Assembly (NCBI GenBank): GCA_009760855.2
Contig: WPIO01000023.1
Location: 5,725,001-5,765,000, forward strand
Length of the DNA: 40,000 bases
Origin: Cristatella mucedo
Lineage: Eukaryota; Bryozoa; Phylactolaemata; Cristatellidae
Direction of reading: 5' to 3'
Part shown: piece by piece, positions 21,007 to 31,445 of the stretch
Numbering within the stretch: position 1 is the first letter of the stretch
How the letters are laid out: each line of letters starts with the position of its first letter
Translations under genes and position numbers: made by a program
The notes under the pieces: model-generated
Seen by the model: the letters and a program-made list of their open reading frames with translations, nothing else
The model's database searches: none
Told to the model about the DNA's origin: nothing

Positions 21007-22084
21007 CCTTTACTCTACTTTACAGACTTGTGCAACCATATTCAGTGTCATCAGTGGGTGCTAGAGATTGACATGCTTAATCAAATTTCTTACAGAGAGC
21101 CAGATGGTTCTATGGTTCCATTTGTTTTAATAGTATGTTGCGGTCTATAAGTCGCCCGCACTCAGCAGTACTCTTGCTGGCAGTCAATACGACCCAGAGC
21201 GAACTAAGTGAATCAGGCGAGCGCTTATAAAATCATTTCCTGAGTAACAGTGCGTTTCCGTGAAAGCGTCGGGCCTAACTACGGCTCGAGACTTAGATTA
21301 CTTACAGGGCATGGCGTTAAGTGACAAAAATACTAAGAAGGAATTTGTTTTCAGCTTCGTCTGTGCATCACGTGACCTTGTCCTTCGCACGTAATGTTAA
21401 TATTACGTACAGATAACGCAGAGACCGCCTCAGCAACCCCGATCTGCTTGCTGCACAAGTCAAGGCGCCGGCATCCAACGCATAGTAAACTGGGCACTGC
21501 ATCGATGTACATGCTTAGTGCAATTCAACTTAATTGATTGCAGTTTCCTATGTACTCGGCCGCGAAAATCCGAATGCACGATCTGACGCTGCAATACATT
21601 CTCAGTCGCATAACGCCTCAGCTAACATCTAAAGCACGCCGTCAGCTTGATTAGATTTCTCATTAATACATTTATTTAAAAGTGTTTACCATCCGTGCGC
21701 TTACATCAAAGGAAAAAATATTGAAGTGGTATCCAGCTTCTATTCTTACAAATAGGGTATAGCCGTTTACACGTCCAGACAGAATTAGGCCACGAAGACA
21801 GCGCGAGTAACTCAGAACTCATCCTTTCCTAGCAGACGCGTGACAAACACCTGCTGCCGTCGTGAATCTTTGACTCGGCGACTTAGGTTGCAGCATCAAT
21901 ACGCGCAGGCGTACCGGCAATTGTGAAACAGGATAGCAATAAAGAACGCCCCTACCTTAACACAAACAGTGCATACCCGTAGCGTAGAGAGGTATATTCA
22001 ACAGCGACGCCTGGCGGCTTCGCGGTCCGAATCAGCCTTGACGTTCAATTGCTCTCGTACGGTGCCCGGAGTACCACCGGCACA
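21007..22084. other. Unrecognised stretch, no gene seen
   Basis: No frame of note (none above 60 codons on either strand in most of this interval). No repeats or RNA genes identified. Confidence 0.4.
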
Positions 22085-22163
22085 AAGGCTAGAGCTCAAC
22101 TCCTGACTGGCTCGCCTCCTAGAGCTCAACTCCTGACTGGTGCAAAGCCTAGAGCTCAACTCA
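22085..22163. repeat. 30-bp minisatellite, about 2.6 copies
   Basis: AGAGCTCAACTC recurs at 22091, 22121 and 22151. Units CCTAGAGCTCAACTCCTGAC plus TGG-N7 are almost identical. The period is a multiple of three, so a short + frame (RAQLLTG repeat) stays open, but no coding context is seen. Confidence 0.9.
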
Positions 22164-22172
22164 GCTCCTATC

Positions 22173-23160
22173 GCACGATTTCTATTGTTATGCCGCTAAA
22201 CCAAAGATTGTTACAAAACCGGTTCCTAATCGTTAAAATCCAGGAGCCGCAAATAACATCTCAGAAGTAATCATCTGGCTGGTGTGGCACGTCGCCTTTC
22301 CGCTATTCGGGATGCTTGCGACATTGGGCTTTCCTTAAGAAGCTCCGTGTTACATAGCGGGAGAATAGGCTGAAGTAAAACAGTGTCGTACAGCTGGCCA
22401 GAATTGCTTTGAAAGAAGTAATAGCTCGCTGTCTCTGCTTTGACGTCGTCAGCCATCGGCCTTACGACTGCGTGTCCACCTGCGTCTGGGCAGAGATTCG
22501 CAAATCCGACACTCGCACAGAGAGCACCGAGAGCGTCTTTGCGTAGTCCTCGTCGCTTTTAGTAAGACAAAATTCCTTGACGCCAGAAACTGTTGACGGC
22601 CGAAATCGTGGCCAAATACTGGGTATGCCCTATCAGTCTCGTCAGTCTAGCCAAGGTCAAGGTTTACCCTTTGGAAAAGTCCTGAGTATGCACATGCCTT
22701 CAACCATGTCGCTCCACCGCCCCCGCAAGTTTGTGGTTATATATTTCTAGAGGTTTAATTGTTTTCCATGTGCTGGGATGCATGAGTAGAAGCAGAGGCA
22801 TTACTTCAAGGGGACAATTGGCCAGGGCCTCTTTGACCAACCCGAAAGGGTCGCGCTCCATGACTTGCTTCTGGCACGCTCCTGCAGTCTACTGCAGGCA
22901 AAAGCCTTGACATTTACCAAAGGGATGCTGGCCAATAGCAAGTCTGTATCGATACTACGCGACTAGCCTAATATCTAGTTTCGCGTCGACCCCTTAGCCT
23001 AATCCGTTGCCCTGCGTAGGCAACCTGACTAAGCAGAATCGCACTTGAAATCCGGTCGATTTAACCGGAAGCTGACCCATTTAAACGGTGGCGCAAGAGT
23101 CTCGGTGGCTACCACCGCCTCCTGCAGTGGGCGCCAACCATTAGAGAGCTCGCTCTAACA
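22173..23160. other. Unrecognised stretch, no gene seen
   Basis: Short frames without domains. No mobile element end recognised. Confidence 0.4.
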
Positions 23161-23282
23161 TTCAAGCGAGCTTAAGAAGCCACGCGACTAGAGTCGGCAG
23201 CGCTCCCAGTCTTGGCCGATTGGCAGACCTGAATTTTTCGGAGCGGCCGCGAGCAGCGAACGCTCGCCGCGCCCCCACCCTT

Positions 23283-23285
23283 TGC

Positions 23286-23315
<30 letters not shown>
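23283..23315. repeat. (CCG)n trinucleotide repeat, about 10 units
   Basis: Pure CCG run inside the CpG-rich block. Confidence 0.95.
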
Positions 23316-23316
<1 letters not shown>

Positions 23317-23553
23317 TACCCTCTCGCGACAGGGGCGAGGCAGGCTCTGGCGACTCTCCCCGTCGCGGGACCTTCGCGGAGTCGGCGCTCGGAGCAGCTG
23401 GTTCGCTTCGCTTGGGGCTAAGCGCGGCATACTGCTTTACGCCGCGGCCTCTGCATCGATCGGCTGGCGCTTTGAGCTCCTCGCTATTTAAAAGTTGGGA
23501 CGGCCAATTGGAGGCGAATCGCCTGGAGAATACTGGCCAGAATTGAATAGTCT

Positions 23554-23621
23554 GCACCGACTAGCGGCGGCGGCGGCCATTAGCCATAATGGCCGCCGCC
23601 GCCGCCGCCGCTAGTCGGCGC
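23554..23621. repeat. Long GC-rich palindrome (arms 29 and 35 bp, 4-nt loop)
   Basis: Left arm 23554-23582 (starting GCACCGACTAGCGG, ending GGCCATTA) and right arm 23587-23621 are reverse complements. The exceptions are one mismatch and two extra GCC units in the right arm. The loop is GCCA (23583-23586). Confidence 0.9.
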
Positions 23622-23890
23622 AGCAAACACTCGACCGCGTCCAACGATCCTCTGACCGGCGCGTCGCGTGCTGGCTGCGGACGCGGCGTCCAGCGAGAAC
23701 GGCGACGATGGGACTCGAGGTCGAGCGCGCCGCGAGAACCCTCGCGAGCGCTGCGCGAGCTGGCCATCGGCGGCGGCCGCTCTTCCGTTCGCCACGGCGA
23801 CAGTGGGGCTGCAAGCGACGGCTTGCTGCCGACAGCGGCGGCCCGTCCGCTTGCTTTCGCGGCGCACGCGAGCGCGCGCGCACCGCTCAG

Positions 23891-23932
23891 CCGCTTCGTC
23901 TGCCGGTCGAGGGCGGCCGGCAGACGAAGCGG
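23891..23932. repeat. Perfect 16-bp inverted repeat, 10-nt loop
   Basis: CCGCTTCGTCTGCCGG (23891-23906) and its exact reverse complement (23917-23932). Confidence 0.9.
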
Positions 23933-24123
23933 CGACCAGCGAACGAAGCGCGACAGCGAGCGAGCGAGAGAGCAAGCGCCATCTGGAGCCTTCCACCGGT
24001 TGCGACTGTCGCGACTGACGAGCCCACGAGCGCGCGCGGCGTCAGCCCTGCGGGGCACCCGTTCCCTCCCCGTCCCCCGGTAGAAGGCCGAGGGAAGTTT
24101 TGTGCGATTAAATTTAGGGTCGC

Positions 24124-24168
24124 GAAGGAATGACGGAAACGCCTGCGATGCGTTTTCGTCGTTCCTTC
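24124..24168. repeat. 19-bp inverted repeat, 7-nt loop (17/19 paired)
   Basis: GAAGGAATGACGGAAACGC (24124-24142) pairs with 24150-24168 with two mismatches. Confidence 0.85.
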
Positions 24169-24290
24169 ATCGCATCTCCCGTCATTTCTTCGGTCAACGC
24201 CGTCGGCGGGTGGAGGGGTCGCCGGAGCGGAGAGAAACCTTGGCGGTGCGCGACAGCGCCCGGCGGTCAACTGCGACTGCGGAAGCCACG

Positions 24291-24345
24291 GTCGCTCGCC
24301 ACAAGCGGTCTGCTTGCGGGTCGCCAGCGCACGCTGGCGAGCGAC
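24291..24345. repeat. Nested inverted repeats
   Basis: GTCGCTCGCCA (24291-24301) is complementary to 24335-24345. Inside it, TCGCCAGCG (24321-24329) pairs with 24332-24340 across a 2-base centre. The two pairings are mutually exclusive. Confidence 0.8.
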
Positions 24346-24732
24346 GGACGCACAGCGCGGACAGCGCTTTCGCTCCGCGCTCTTAATTCCGTAGTCGTCT
24401 CTCGCGGCATTCAGCATCCGTTTGACGATTCGTCATCGAACTCGGGTGAACCCCGAGGCGTTCGCTTGCGCTAGCGGGCTGCTTTTTTGGGGGCGCTTTT
24501 CCGGCGCGGACCTTGTGCACCAGGACTGCTGCTGCTACTGCTCTACTAGCCTCGAAACTTCTGCGGCGGCGCGATGGAGCGAGAAAGTTCGGCTAGCGTC
24601 GAGGGTCGCAGTGTCTATGACGGCCGTCGTCCGAAATGCTAGGTCGGGCGAACCGCCGTATAAGCCGCTTACCGCTCTCTCCACCACAAGATCGTGAGCC
24701 GAGCGCTGTCTGCTATCTAGCGCTGGGTGACT

Positions 24733-24990
24733 GCGAGAGATGTAGGGAAAGAAAGAAAGTGGAAAAAAATAGGGAGAAAGAGAGAGGGGGAGAGCGAAAG
24801 AGGGAGAGAGAGAGGGATAGAGAAAGAGTTAAAGAGAAAGAGGGAGGGAGAGAGAGAGAGGTAGAAATAGAGAAAGAGTTAGGGAGATGGAGAGAGAGAG
24901 AGAGAGAGGAAGAGAGAGAAAGAGGAAGAGAGAGAAAGAGAGAGAGGGAGAGAGAGGGAGAGATAAAGAGAGGGAGAGAAATGAGGGAGA
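24733..24990. repeat. Imperfect polypurine (GA-rich) tract, about 260 bp
   Basis: Almost exclusively A and G on the + strand (GAGAAAGAG, GGGAGAGAG units). Degenerate relative to the pure GA tracts elsewhere. The Glu/Arg/Lys-rich and Ser/Leu-rich frames across it are artefacts. Confidence 0.9.
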
Positions 24991-25045
24991 GCGACACTTC
25001 GACGCTTTGCCTCTCTCTACCCTCCGCCGGTCCTGCTAGCATAAT

Positions 25046-25203
25046 ATAAGTAATATAATTCATTTGTATAGAACCCTAAGAGAATCAAATCTCTATCAAG
25101 GCCCTTCACTGATGCCACAGGGCTCGCGATGGCCTTGATGGTTATGGCGAGCACCTTGACCACAGTCATTAAAGGCGAGCACCTTGACCTCTCGGCCAGA
25201 CCA
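25046..25203 (-). mobile_element. SINE-V copy with duplicated head segment
   Basis: On the - strand the A-box-like TGGCCGAGAGGTCAAGGTGC is followed by CTCGCCTTTAATGAC. The segment GGTCAAGGTGCTCGCC occurs twice (about 25146-25161 and 25174-25189 on +), a short internal duplication. A degraded B-box region near 25122 is followed by the L2A-type tail GATAGAGATTTGATTCTCTT and AGGGTTCTATACAAATGAAT at 25056-25100. Confidence 0.7.
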
Positions 25204-25478
25204 GGGCCGGTCGCCTGTGAGTCTTTCTACTTCTCTTCTTCTTCCCGATCGTTTGCACCGCCCAATTGTCCTACCTGACATCATAAACCGGCACCAGCGA
25301 CGGCGCGGATGCGTTGCCATTGGAGGGCAACTGCCGAGAGAAGTAGCTCTGCGCGGCGGGAAAAAAAGCCGCGGCTTCCGCTTCGCAAGAAAGCGCGAAG
25401 CGAGCGCCAGAGCGCAGGCCACCATAAATCCCGTCTGAGTGCGTTCCGATTTACTCCTCAACATCCGCTCCAAAGCCC

Positions 25479-25528
25479 TCTCGGGCGACCCGAGGGCGGT
25501 CGCCCGAGATCGCTGGGCGCCCAGCGAT
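25479..25528. repeat. Two adjacent GC-rich palindromes
   Basis: TCTCGGGCGACC (25479-25490) pairs perfectly with 25498-25509 (7-nt loop). Overlapping its end, ATCGCTGGGCGCCCAGCGAT (25509-25528) is a perfect 20-bp palindrome with no loop. Confidence 0.9.
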
Positions 25529-25702
25529 TCACCCGCCTTCTTTGCCGTGTACCGTACGTTCCCGAAATCGATGGCTCACTACCTTGGAACTCGCTCTCCA
25601 CTCCTCGCTCTGAGTAAGACGCCGCCTGCTCGTCGCCGCCACCACCGCCGACGGCAGACAGCGACGTTACGCTGAGCAACGCCTACTGGAGAAAAAAAAA
25701 GT

Positions 25703-25738
25703 CCGCCGCTCGGCTTCGGCAGAGCAGCCGAGCGGCGG
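25703..25738. repeat. Perfect 13-bp inverted repeat, 10-nt loop
   Basis: CCGCCGCTCGGCT (25703-25715) and its exact reverse complement (25726-25738). The right arm runs into the 15-bp tandem repeat. Confidence 0.9.
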
Positions 25739-25780
25739 CTGCGCGTGCGGCGGCTGCGCGTGCGGCGGCTGCGCGTGTGG
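25732..25780. repeat. 15-bp tandem repeat, about 3 copies
   Basis: GCGGCGGCTGCGCGT starts at 25732, 25747 and 25762. Confidence 0.9.
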
Positions 25781-25950
25781 CGCGAGCGGAAGTTGAAGTT
25801 GCCTCCACGAGCCGGATCGATGCGAGACGCCGCCAGCCGCATTGTCGGCGCACGCACACTTCGCTGCGGAGTGGTTTAAATCTAGAGCTTGCCATTGGCC
25901 TCCTGTCTCGTCTGCATTACGCACGCAGCCGCTTCAGCCGTCGGAGGGCC

Positions 25951-25995
25951 GCTGCTGCTGCTACTGCTGCTGCTGCTACTGCTGCTGCTGCTGAG
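25951..25995. repeat. (CTG)n/(CTA) trinucleotide repeat
   Basis: About 14 triplets, mostly CTG with two CTA interruptions. It gives Leu or Ser runs in chance frames. Confidence 0.9.
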
Positions 25996-26224
25996 CTGCA
26001 GCAGCGAAAGCACAGCGTACATCAGCGGCCGGACGCGAACGACCGGCCGGCCGGCCAGCCACCGGTCGCTAAAGGGGCCTAAACAGCTGCCTAAAATCAG
26101 AACGCCCTGCACATCGACCGATCCGAGGCTGCCTCGTGCGACTTGAGGCACTATACTATTGCTATATATGCCTGTTAATGACAAGCCACACAAATCGATT
26201 TAACATAATGTGCCCTGAACGTGT

Positions 26225-26362
26225 GCCCAAACTCTCAGCTCGTACTTCACGACCAAGGTCGCGGGTTTGAGTCGTGCAGCAAGCAATTCGTTATTGCCCA
26301 CTGCAAGCATGGAGTAATTGCCGCTAAGGCTCGCCCGTGGCTATGTCAATGAGGCTGTTGAA
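26225..26362 (+). mobile_element. SINE-F copy, + strand
   Basis: The head carries ACGACCAAGGTCGCGGGTTT and a B-box-like GGGTTTGAGTCG (26263-26274). A stem-loop region TTGCCCACTGCAAGCATGG follows, and the 3' end is ATGAGGCTGTTGAATGAC (26347-26363). Order and spacing match the copy at 17877-18050. The B box has diverged from GGTTCGANTCC. Confidence 0.7.
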
Positions 26363-26792
26363 TGACCCAACGCGTACCACATTTCGCCGCCCGCTATTTT
26401 GGGCAGGAGCAGTTTGGACAGTGCTCGTGCAGTAATGACCGCACTCAGCGTAACGCGCTGAGCCATCTAGCGGGGCAGCTTGAGAATGTCGTGCGTAGAT
26501 TTGTATCGGTTGTCTCTTCAATCCACTCACCCATTCACTTTGTGGCTGGCCAGCCGGCCGGTCGGATGGATAGCAGAGAGTGCCGCTAAAGAAGAGACCT
26601 GCCGGCATGCCGAAATCGAACCTTGACCTCGGAGCGCTGCATCCGCTCGCCGACCGCTCGGACTCCTCGCAGCGGGGACAAAGGCTGCGTGGACCCTTAC
26701 AGCGAGCCACCGGAGAGAAGTCACATGAAGAATCGACCGCAAGAGCAGATATGGGGGATTGCAATGACGCTTTAACCAAATGTAGACACAAA
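26363..26792. other. Unrecognised stretch
   Basis: Overlapping frames on both strands without domains. No element recognised. Confidence 0.4.
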
Positions 26793-26926
26793 CAGATATA
26801 TATATATATATATGTTTTATATATATATATAACAGATATATATATATATATATCTGTAATATATATATATATATATATATCTGTTATATATATATATATA
26901 TCTGTTTTATATATATATATATATAC

Positions 26927-26975
<49 letters not shown>

Positions 26976-27033
26976 CAGACAGAGACAGGCAAAGACAGAT
27001 AGAGACGGACAACGAAGACAGAGAAAGAGGCAC

Positions 27034-27070
<37 letters not shown>

Positions 27071-27082
27071 GAGAGAGAGAGC
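26793..27082. repeat. Composite (TA)n / (GA)n microsatellite
   Basis: About 135 bp of TA runs separated by TCTGT, AACAGA and TTT spacers (26794-26927), so the blocks form internal palindromes (ACAGATATA.../...TATATCTGT). They are followed by (GA)n at 26929-26969, a GACAGA-type section, and more GA at 27034-27082. Confidence 0.95.
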
Positions 27083-28362
27083 AAACAAAAGGAGCAGCGC
27101 TATACGACGCCCGCCATATCTAAACGACGGAATGGACTGCGGAGCAGTGACTGGCTCTCGGGCCCGGGACCACTTAGTGTGGAGCGGGACTGCTGAACGC
27201 AGAGTGGAAGTGGAGCTGCGAAGCAGCAGCAATAGCGCAGAGCAGACGACACGCAGGCCTACAAGGACCGGTAGACAGGCAGCAGGGTTGTGGCGGTGCT
27301 ACCGAGTCGTGTCATTCAGGCTCACCGAACGTGAGCAGCCCGAGCTAGTCTCGCGAGAGGGCGAGCTTCCTCGGCTGCTGACGCTCGCCCGCCATGACGG
27401 TGGCTTCGAGAGCTCATTCCTGGAACCCAACTTGGCAAGAAGCAAGGCTGCATAGGACGCTGAGAGAATAGGAGTGCCGAGGGAACTCGCGTAGCCTCGT
27501 CCTGTTTTGTCATAGGCTGGAATGTCTACTACTCGGGATCAATTGTCCTCGCTAGAATCGAAGCAAGTTTTCACTGCTTCAGCAAAGGCAGGGCTCGCGA
27601 CGCGTTAGCACGCGGGATACGGCCGGCAGTCGGGTCGCATTGGAAAAAGGGCATCGGCTCGCGTCTCTTTCCGGAAGCGGCAGCGGCGGCGGCGCAATTG
27701 GGTCGATCCGCCGAGCAGAGGCGATGAACTACGCTAGTCTGACGCAGCTAATCTGATGGCGATTCCTTGATCCGCCGACACTTTCCGCCTCCCCTGCCTC
27801 CTCCGCCGCTATGAGTTCAACAGAGAACTCCACTGCTATGCGCCACTGACGGCATCCTAAGCAGGAGAGATGTTTGAGAATGCAGATTGAATCGATCGGC
27901 ATTTTCCAATTGCCATTGATTTTCAAATTTCACCTACTGTCAAACTTTCCCCGATTCGAAACTGAAAATCGACCTCCCCCGTCTGCAGCGAGACTGAGCG
28001 AAGGGAGCTATGCAGGAAGCGACGCTGCTGCTCGGAGTTTGAGTTCCGTGCGTAACGCGATTGAGTTCAAGCGGCTCAGTTCAGCTCGCACTTTAGGCAC
28101 TAGCTGCGAATGTCCATTCTCGCGCGCACGCACGAGCCAAAGTCCGGTCTGCGAACTTGATGCGCGGGCCCCGTTCTCAATTGCTATTTAGCGCCGACCG
28201 TTACGTCGGCAGCGGCAGGAGACCAGAAATGTCTACGGCACTTCATGGGCTCAGCCAGCCTAGGGTGACTTAAGCTCGTCAGCTGACGACGCTGCGTTAT
28301 TCGAGAGCCGCGATAGGGATGCGTCACGCAGACGCGGAGGCCTTTAGCAGCGATTGCGTGGA
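27083..28362. other. GC-leaning unrecognised stretch
   Basis: Frames up to 107 codons without domains. A short GGCGGC run occurs at 27678-27693. No mobile element or RNA gene identified. Confidence 0.4.
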
Positions 28363-28400
28363 GATTGCACCGATCGATTGCACCGATCGATTGCACCGAT
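28363..28400. repeat. 13-bp tandem repeat, 2.9 copies
   Basis: GATTGCACCGATC starts at 28363, 28376 and 28389. The units are identical. Confidence 0.95.
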
Positions 28401-28594
28401 TTTAAAATGCAGAGTCATGGAAGATCGCTCGTCGTATGACTGAGGGCAGAAGATTTTTGGCAAACTGAAGCACAGTCACCCTCGTTCTTCTAGACGGCTG
28501 AGCTGACTCGACCATCAAGCAGCAGCCATCAGCGAAAGTGCAGCCACTTGCCAAACGCTGCTGGTACACGCTCGTTTCGATCAGCGACAATACG

Positions 28595-28846
28595 AAGTAC
28601 AACCGGATGTCTAGGCTTTCATTTCAATGCAGACCTTAGGCAGCTGTACCTGTGCTTCGAGACCTCGCTGGCTTCTAGGTCGTGAAACTCGCTCAACTAC
28701 TCTGTTGCAGGTATTGCAGATATTCACACTCGGAGGGCAGAGACCTTTCTCAATTTGAATGACGATTAAAACCAGCACACTAGTGATGGGCAAACCTTGT
28801 GTGACTCAGAAATGGGAATAACCAAACCAAGCAGCAGCCATCATAT

Positions 28847-28941
<95 letters not shown>

Positions 28942-29705
28942 GTGTCCTCTCTCAAAGTGACCTGCCACTGGTAGGCCATGACAGCTCCAGAGTCAACTAT
29001 GCCAACTTTCAGCCACATAACATTAGGCAACATTGGGCCCGCTTAGAGAGGAATATCACATTTAAGTGGGTCCATGCAACTGCGACATGCCGCATTGACT
29101 CCTGCGAATCCCTACTTGCAGACTTGGGTAATTAGCAGCTTGCAGTCGGTACACAATCCTGCAGCTATGCTTGTCTGTCGTGAATATCGGAATAGATAAG
29201 TTCCACCATGTTTCACCGATCTGCGCTGGCTCCCCATCAAGCAGCGTATCGACTTCAGGGCTGTGTCACGCACTTTTAGGTCCCTCCATTCTCACGCTCT
29301 AGCTTTCCGAACTACTCATCGAGCAGACTGGGTATCATACCATCCGCTCTCTCCTGACTCTGGTCGTTTAGCTGTGTTTACAGCAACCTCTTAGGATGCT
29401 TTGCGTTTAGCTCGTATGCTCCCAAAGCCTGTAACTTGACGCCCCCGACTGTTAGCATGACATTGCCTGACTTACATAGCATGACACTATTTTCAAAAAG
29501 AAGCTAACACGCGTCTGTTCCTTGCATCATTCGCAGGATCCGTGTGCATTGTCCTTTGTGTGCTTACGAAGGCTGACACTACGATGCAGTGCTAACCAAT
29601 TGACACACTTCCTTAACAGCCTATGAAACGTTCGTAGAAGAGATTGCGTTCTCTCGGGGCACAATAGAACTATTGCCATCGCTATTACTAATTACATAAT
29701 AAGTT
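28595..29705 (+). pseudogene. L2A LINE RT relic split by a (TA)n tract
   Basis: It starts in RT motif C: the frame reads GFHFNADLRQLYLCF where other copies have FYADDTQLYL, so one of the two catalytic Asp residues is lost. It continues through the MGKPCVTQK-like segment (28787-28812) and is interrupted by about 97 bp of TA repeat (28843-28939). It resumes at 28945 with CLVCREYR-like, RWLPIKQRIDFRAVSRTFRS (about 29227-29285) and a SSYAPKA-type block (29405-29440). The 3' UTR has the tail AGAGATTGCGTTCTCTCGGG at 29638-29657. Many frame breaks. The N-terminal domains are missing. Confidence 0.75.
28843..28939. repeat. (TA)n microsatellite inside an L2A relic
   Basis: About 97 bp of TA with two ACATA interruptions. 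Confidence 0.95.
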
Positions 29706-30451
29706 ATGGCATGGTGCCATTAAGCAGCCTGGATATCGAATCTCTAAAGCAGGAAAAACCAAGGCTTCCTATCGGTTTGGTAAGCTTGGATCGCCGTGAA
29801 CCTATTTTGCTACGTAGTATGTATCACTTCGCGGTTAAGCTGCTGCTCGTGATTGCTTTCATTCGATGCATCCCCAAAAAGACAGCCACGACGAACGCAA
29901 AGGAAGCTCTCAGCGCTGAACTGACTATGCGTTAGGCGAGAAGTCGGCAAACTCCGGCCCTTAGGCCAGATCAGGCCTAGCTGGTGCTCCAGTCCGGCCT
30001 AGCGGCCCCCTACTTATTAATTGATGGATCCGGCCTAACTGAATTGTCGCGATTTTCTTCGGCCTTCACTATAGAGGTACTTTGACTTGTGAGTATCCCA
30101 ACTAACGAGTCTTCGAGGCACGAGCCGTCTCTCGGCCGCTTTGTGCTTTGAGTTGAGAGCTAACTGTTATTGCGCTTGATTTTGCTTCGGGCGTTTGACA
30201 GAGTGATTTTAGAACCGACTTTGCTTTGCACACGGCTAGCGGCTGCACCCCTTAGCCGTGACGGATTAGCGCCAGAAAGTGTTAACGAGTGCAAATGGGG
30301 GTTGTACGACATTTCCCCGTGGACGTTTCCCTTCCCCGGACATTCCCCTCTGATGGACCCTAGGACATTTTCCCCCGGACATTTCCACCGGGTTAAGAAA
30401 TTCCCCCCCCCCCCATGTTGATGAATGTATAACTAAGAATACAGATACATA

Positions 30452-31119
30452 CCGTCGTCCCTCGTTTATCGCGGTTAATTGGTTCCAGACTCTGCCGTGA
30501 TAGGTGAATTTCGGCGAAGTAGGATTCTTTATTTGTTTGTAAATCAAATGTTTTTGTAACTAGAGTATAGAAAACCTTTCACGACCTTCTAATTTGGTTT
30601 TGACATTATAAAAGCCCTCTGGACATGAAACAACACCCTTTTGGCCACCATTACACCCTTATTACCCAATATATTAGACAAAGTAAAGGACAATAAGATG
30701 TATTAAACATTACAAATATCATATTATTATTGGTGTACATTTAATTACACACTCGCACTTTTTATACACATCCATTAACTTATGAAAATAGTGACATTTG
30801 TTTGATGATGATGACTCGGTGTGCTGCACGGCAAAGCAGAGCAAGGTAACTGCTCTCAGTGAGGCTGCACCTGACTTTGAAGGATTTGTGGGGGTGCTCG
30901 AATAAATAGACCAACAGCCCATACGTACAGTAATAGACCAACAGCCCATACGTATAGTAATTTTAATTTAATTGTGACGCAGTGGTGTGTAATTGGCTCA
31001 GACAACCGAGCTCGCGCTGTATCATTTTCACCATCTTGATCAACTTTTTAATGAAGACATTTGAAAAAACCACGATAGAGTGAAGCCGCGGAAGTCGAGC
31101 GCGAAGTGGCGAGCGACGG
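30452..31119. mobile_element. Inner MITE-like element with CCGTCG termini
   Basis: It starts CCGTCGTCCCTCGTTTATCG then CGGTTAATTGGTTCC, and ends in an inverted ...CGACGG (31114-31119), with TATCGTGG/CCACGATA echoing the TATCGCGG of the left end. Ends built from 'TCCCTCG..TATCGCGG' recall Tc1/mariner (pogo/Tigger)-type non-autonomous elements widespread in animals. That is family knowledge, not a database match. It contains a 27-bp direct duplication at 30905-30958. No transposase ORF is present in about 670 bp. Confidence 0.4.
30905..30958. repeat. 27-bp direct duplication
   Basis: AATAGACCAACAGCCCATAC followed by GTACAGT or GTATAGT occurs at 30905 and 30932, back to back. Confidence 0.9.
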
Positions 31120-31189
31120 CTGTATATGTACATGATCAAATGAAGTTCGCGCTCTATTGAAATAAAACAACTCAGTACAAGCGGCGACT

Positions 31190-31445
31190 CTATAGCCGAC
31201 CGATGGAGGCGGTACGGCCAGAGCGGACCAGCGCGTCGTCGTCGGCGTCGGCGGCGGCGGCGGTCGACGCGCGACGCCCGGTGCAGTAACGACTGCGGCG
31301 GCGGTGAGCTTTGGGTAGGCGGTAGCCGGCGGTGCCGATATCGGGAGGGGCGGCGGTGGCGGCGGCCGAGGATACTGCTACACGCTCGCGGCTGCTGCCG
31401 AGAGCGTCTGCTGCTGGCCGCCCGGGGCAGAGCTTTGACCTTGCA
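31190..31445. other. GC-rich segment within the nested transposons
   Basis: CGG/GTC repeats (GTCGTCGTCGGCGTCGGCGG at about 31229) and overall high GC, in contrast to the AT-rich inner element just upstream. No gene seen. It may be internal sequence of the middle inverted-repeat element. Confidence 0.4.

Larger units (their letters stand above)
23161..24700. promoter_or_regulatory. CpG-island-like block with GC-rich hairpins
   Basis: A strikingly G+C-rich, CpG-dense block with (CCG)n and several perfect inverted repeats (listed separately). Up to 176-codon frames exist on both strands at once, all Arg/Ala/Ser-rich and mutually overlapping, as expected from stop-poor GC-rich DNA. A + frame starts at 23589 with MAAAAAAASRRSK, an Ala run encoded by the GCC repeat. 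It resembles the starts of many animal proteins but has no domain afterwards. It may be a promoter/first-exon CpG island, but no TATA box, splice pattern or homology supports a specific gene. Confidence 0.45.
25204..26200. promoter_or_regulatory. Second CpG-rich block with palindromes, no convincing gene
   Basis: GC-rich, CpG-dense, overlapping Arg-rich frames on both strands (up to 137 codons), no domain. It holds the palindromes at 25479-25528 and 25703-25738, the 15-bp repeat at 25732-25780, and a CTG/CTA repeat at 25951-25995. An island-like promoter region is possible but unproven. Confidence 0.4.

Noticed and set aside
23589-24083. 164-codon + frame beginning MAAAAAAASRRSK as a real gene start
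   Set aside because: Equally long frames lie on the opposite strand and in other frames. After the Ala run the sequence is Arg/Ser/Ala-rich with no domain, and the start lies within a perfect palindrome.
26324-27232. 302-codon - frame
   Set aside because: It spans GA and TA microsatellites (Ser-Leu and Ile-Tyr repeats) with no domain at either side.
29711-29935. 74-codon + frame next to the hAT-like element as transposase
   Set aside because: It lies outside the terminal repeats, is short, and has no recognisable hAT or zinc-finger motif.
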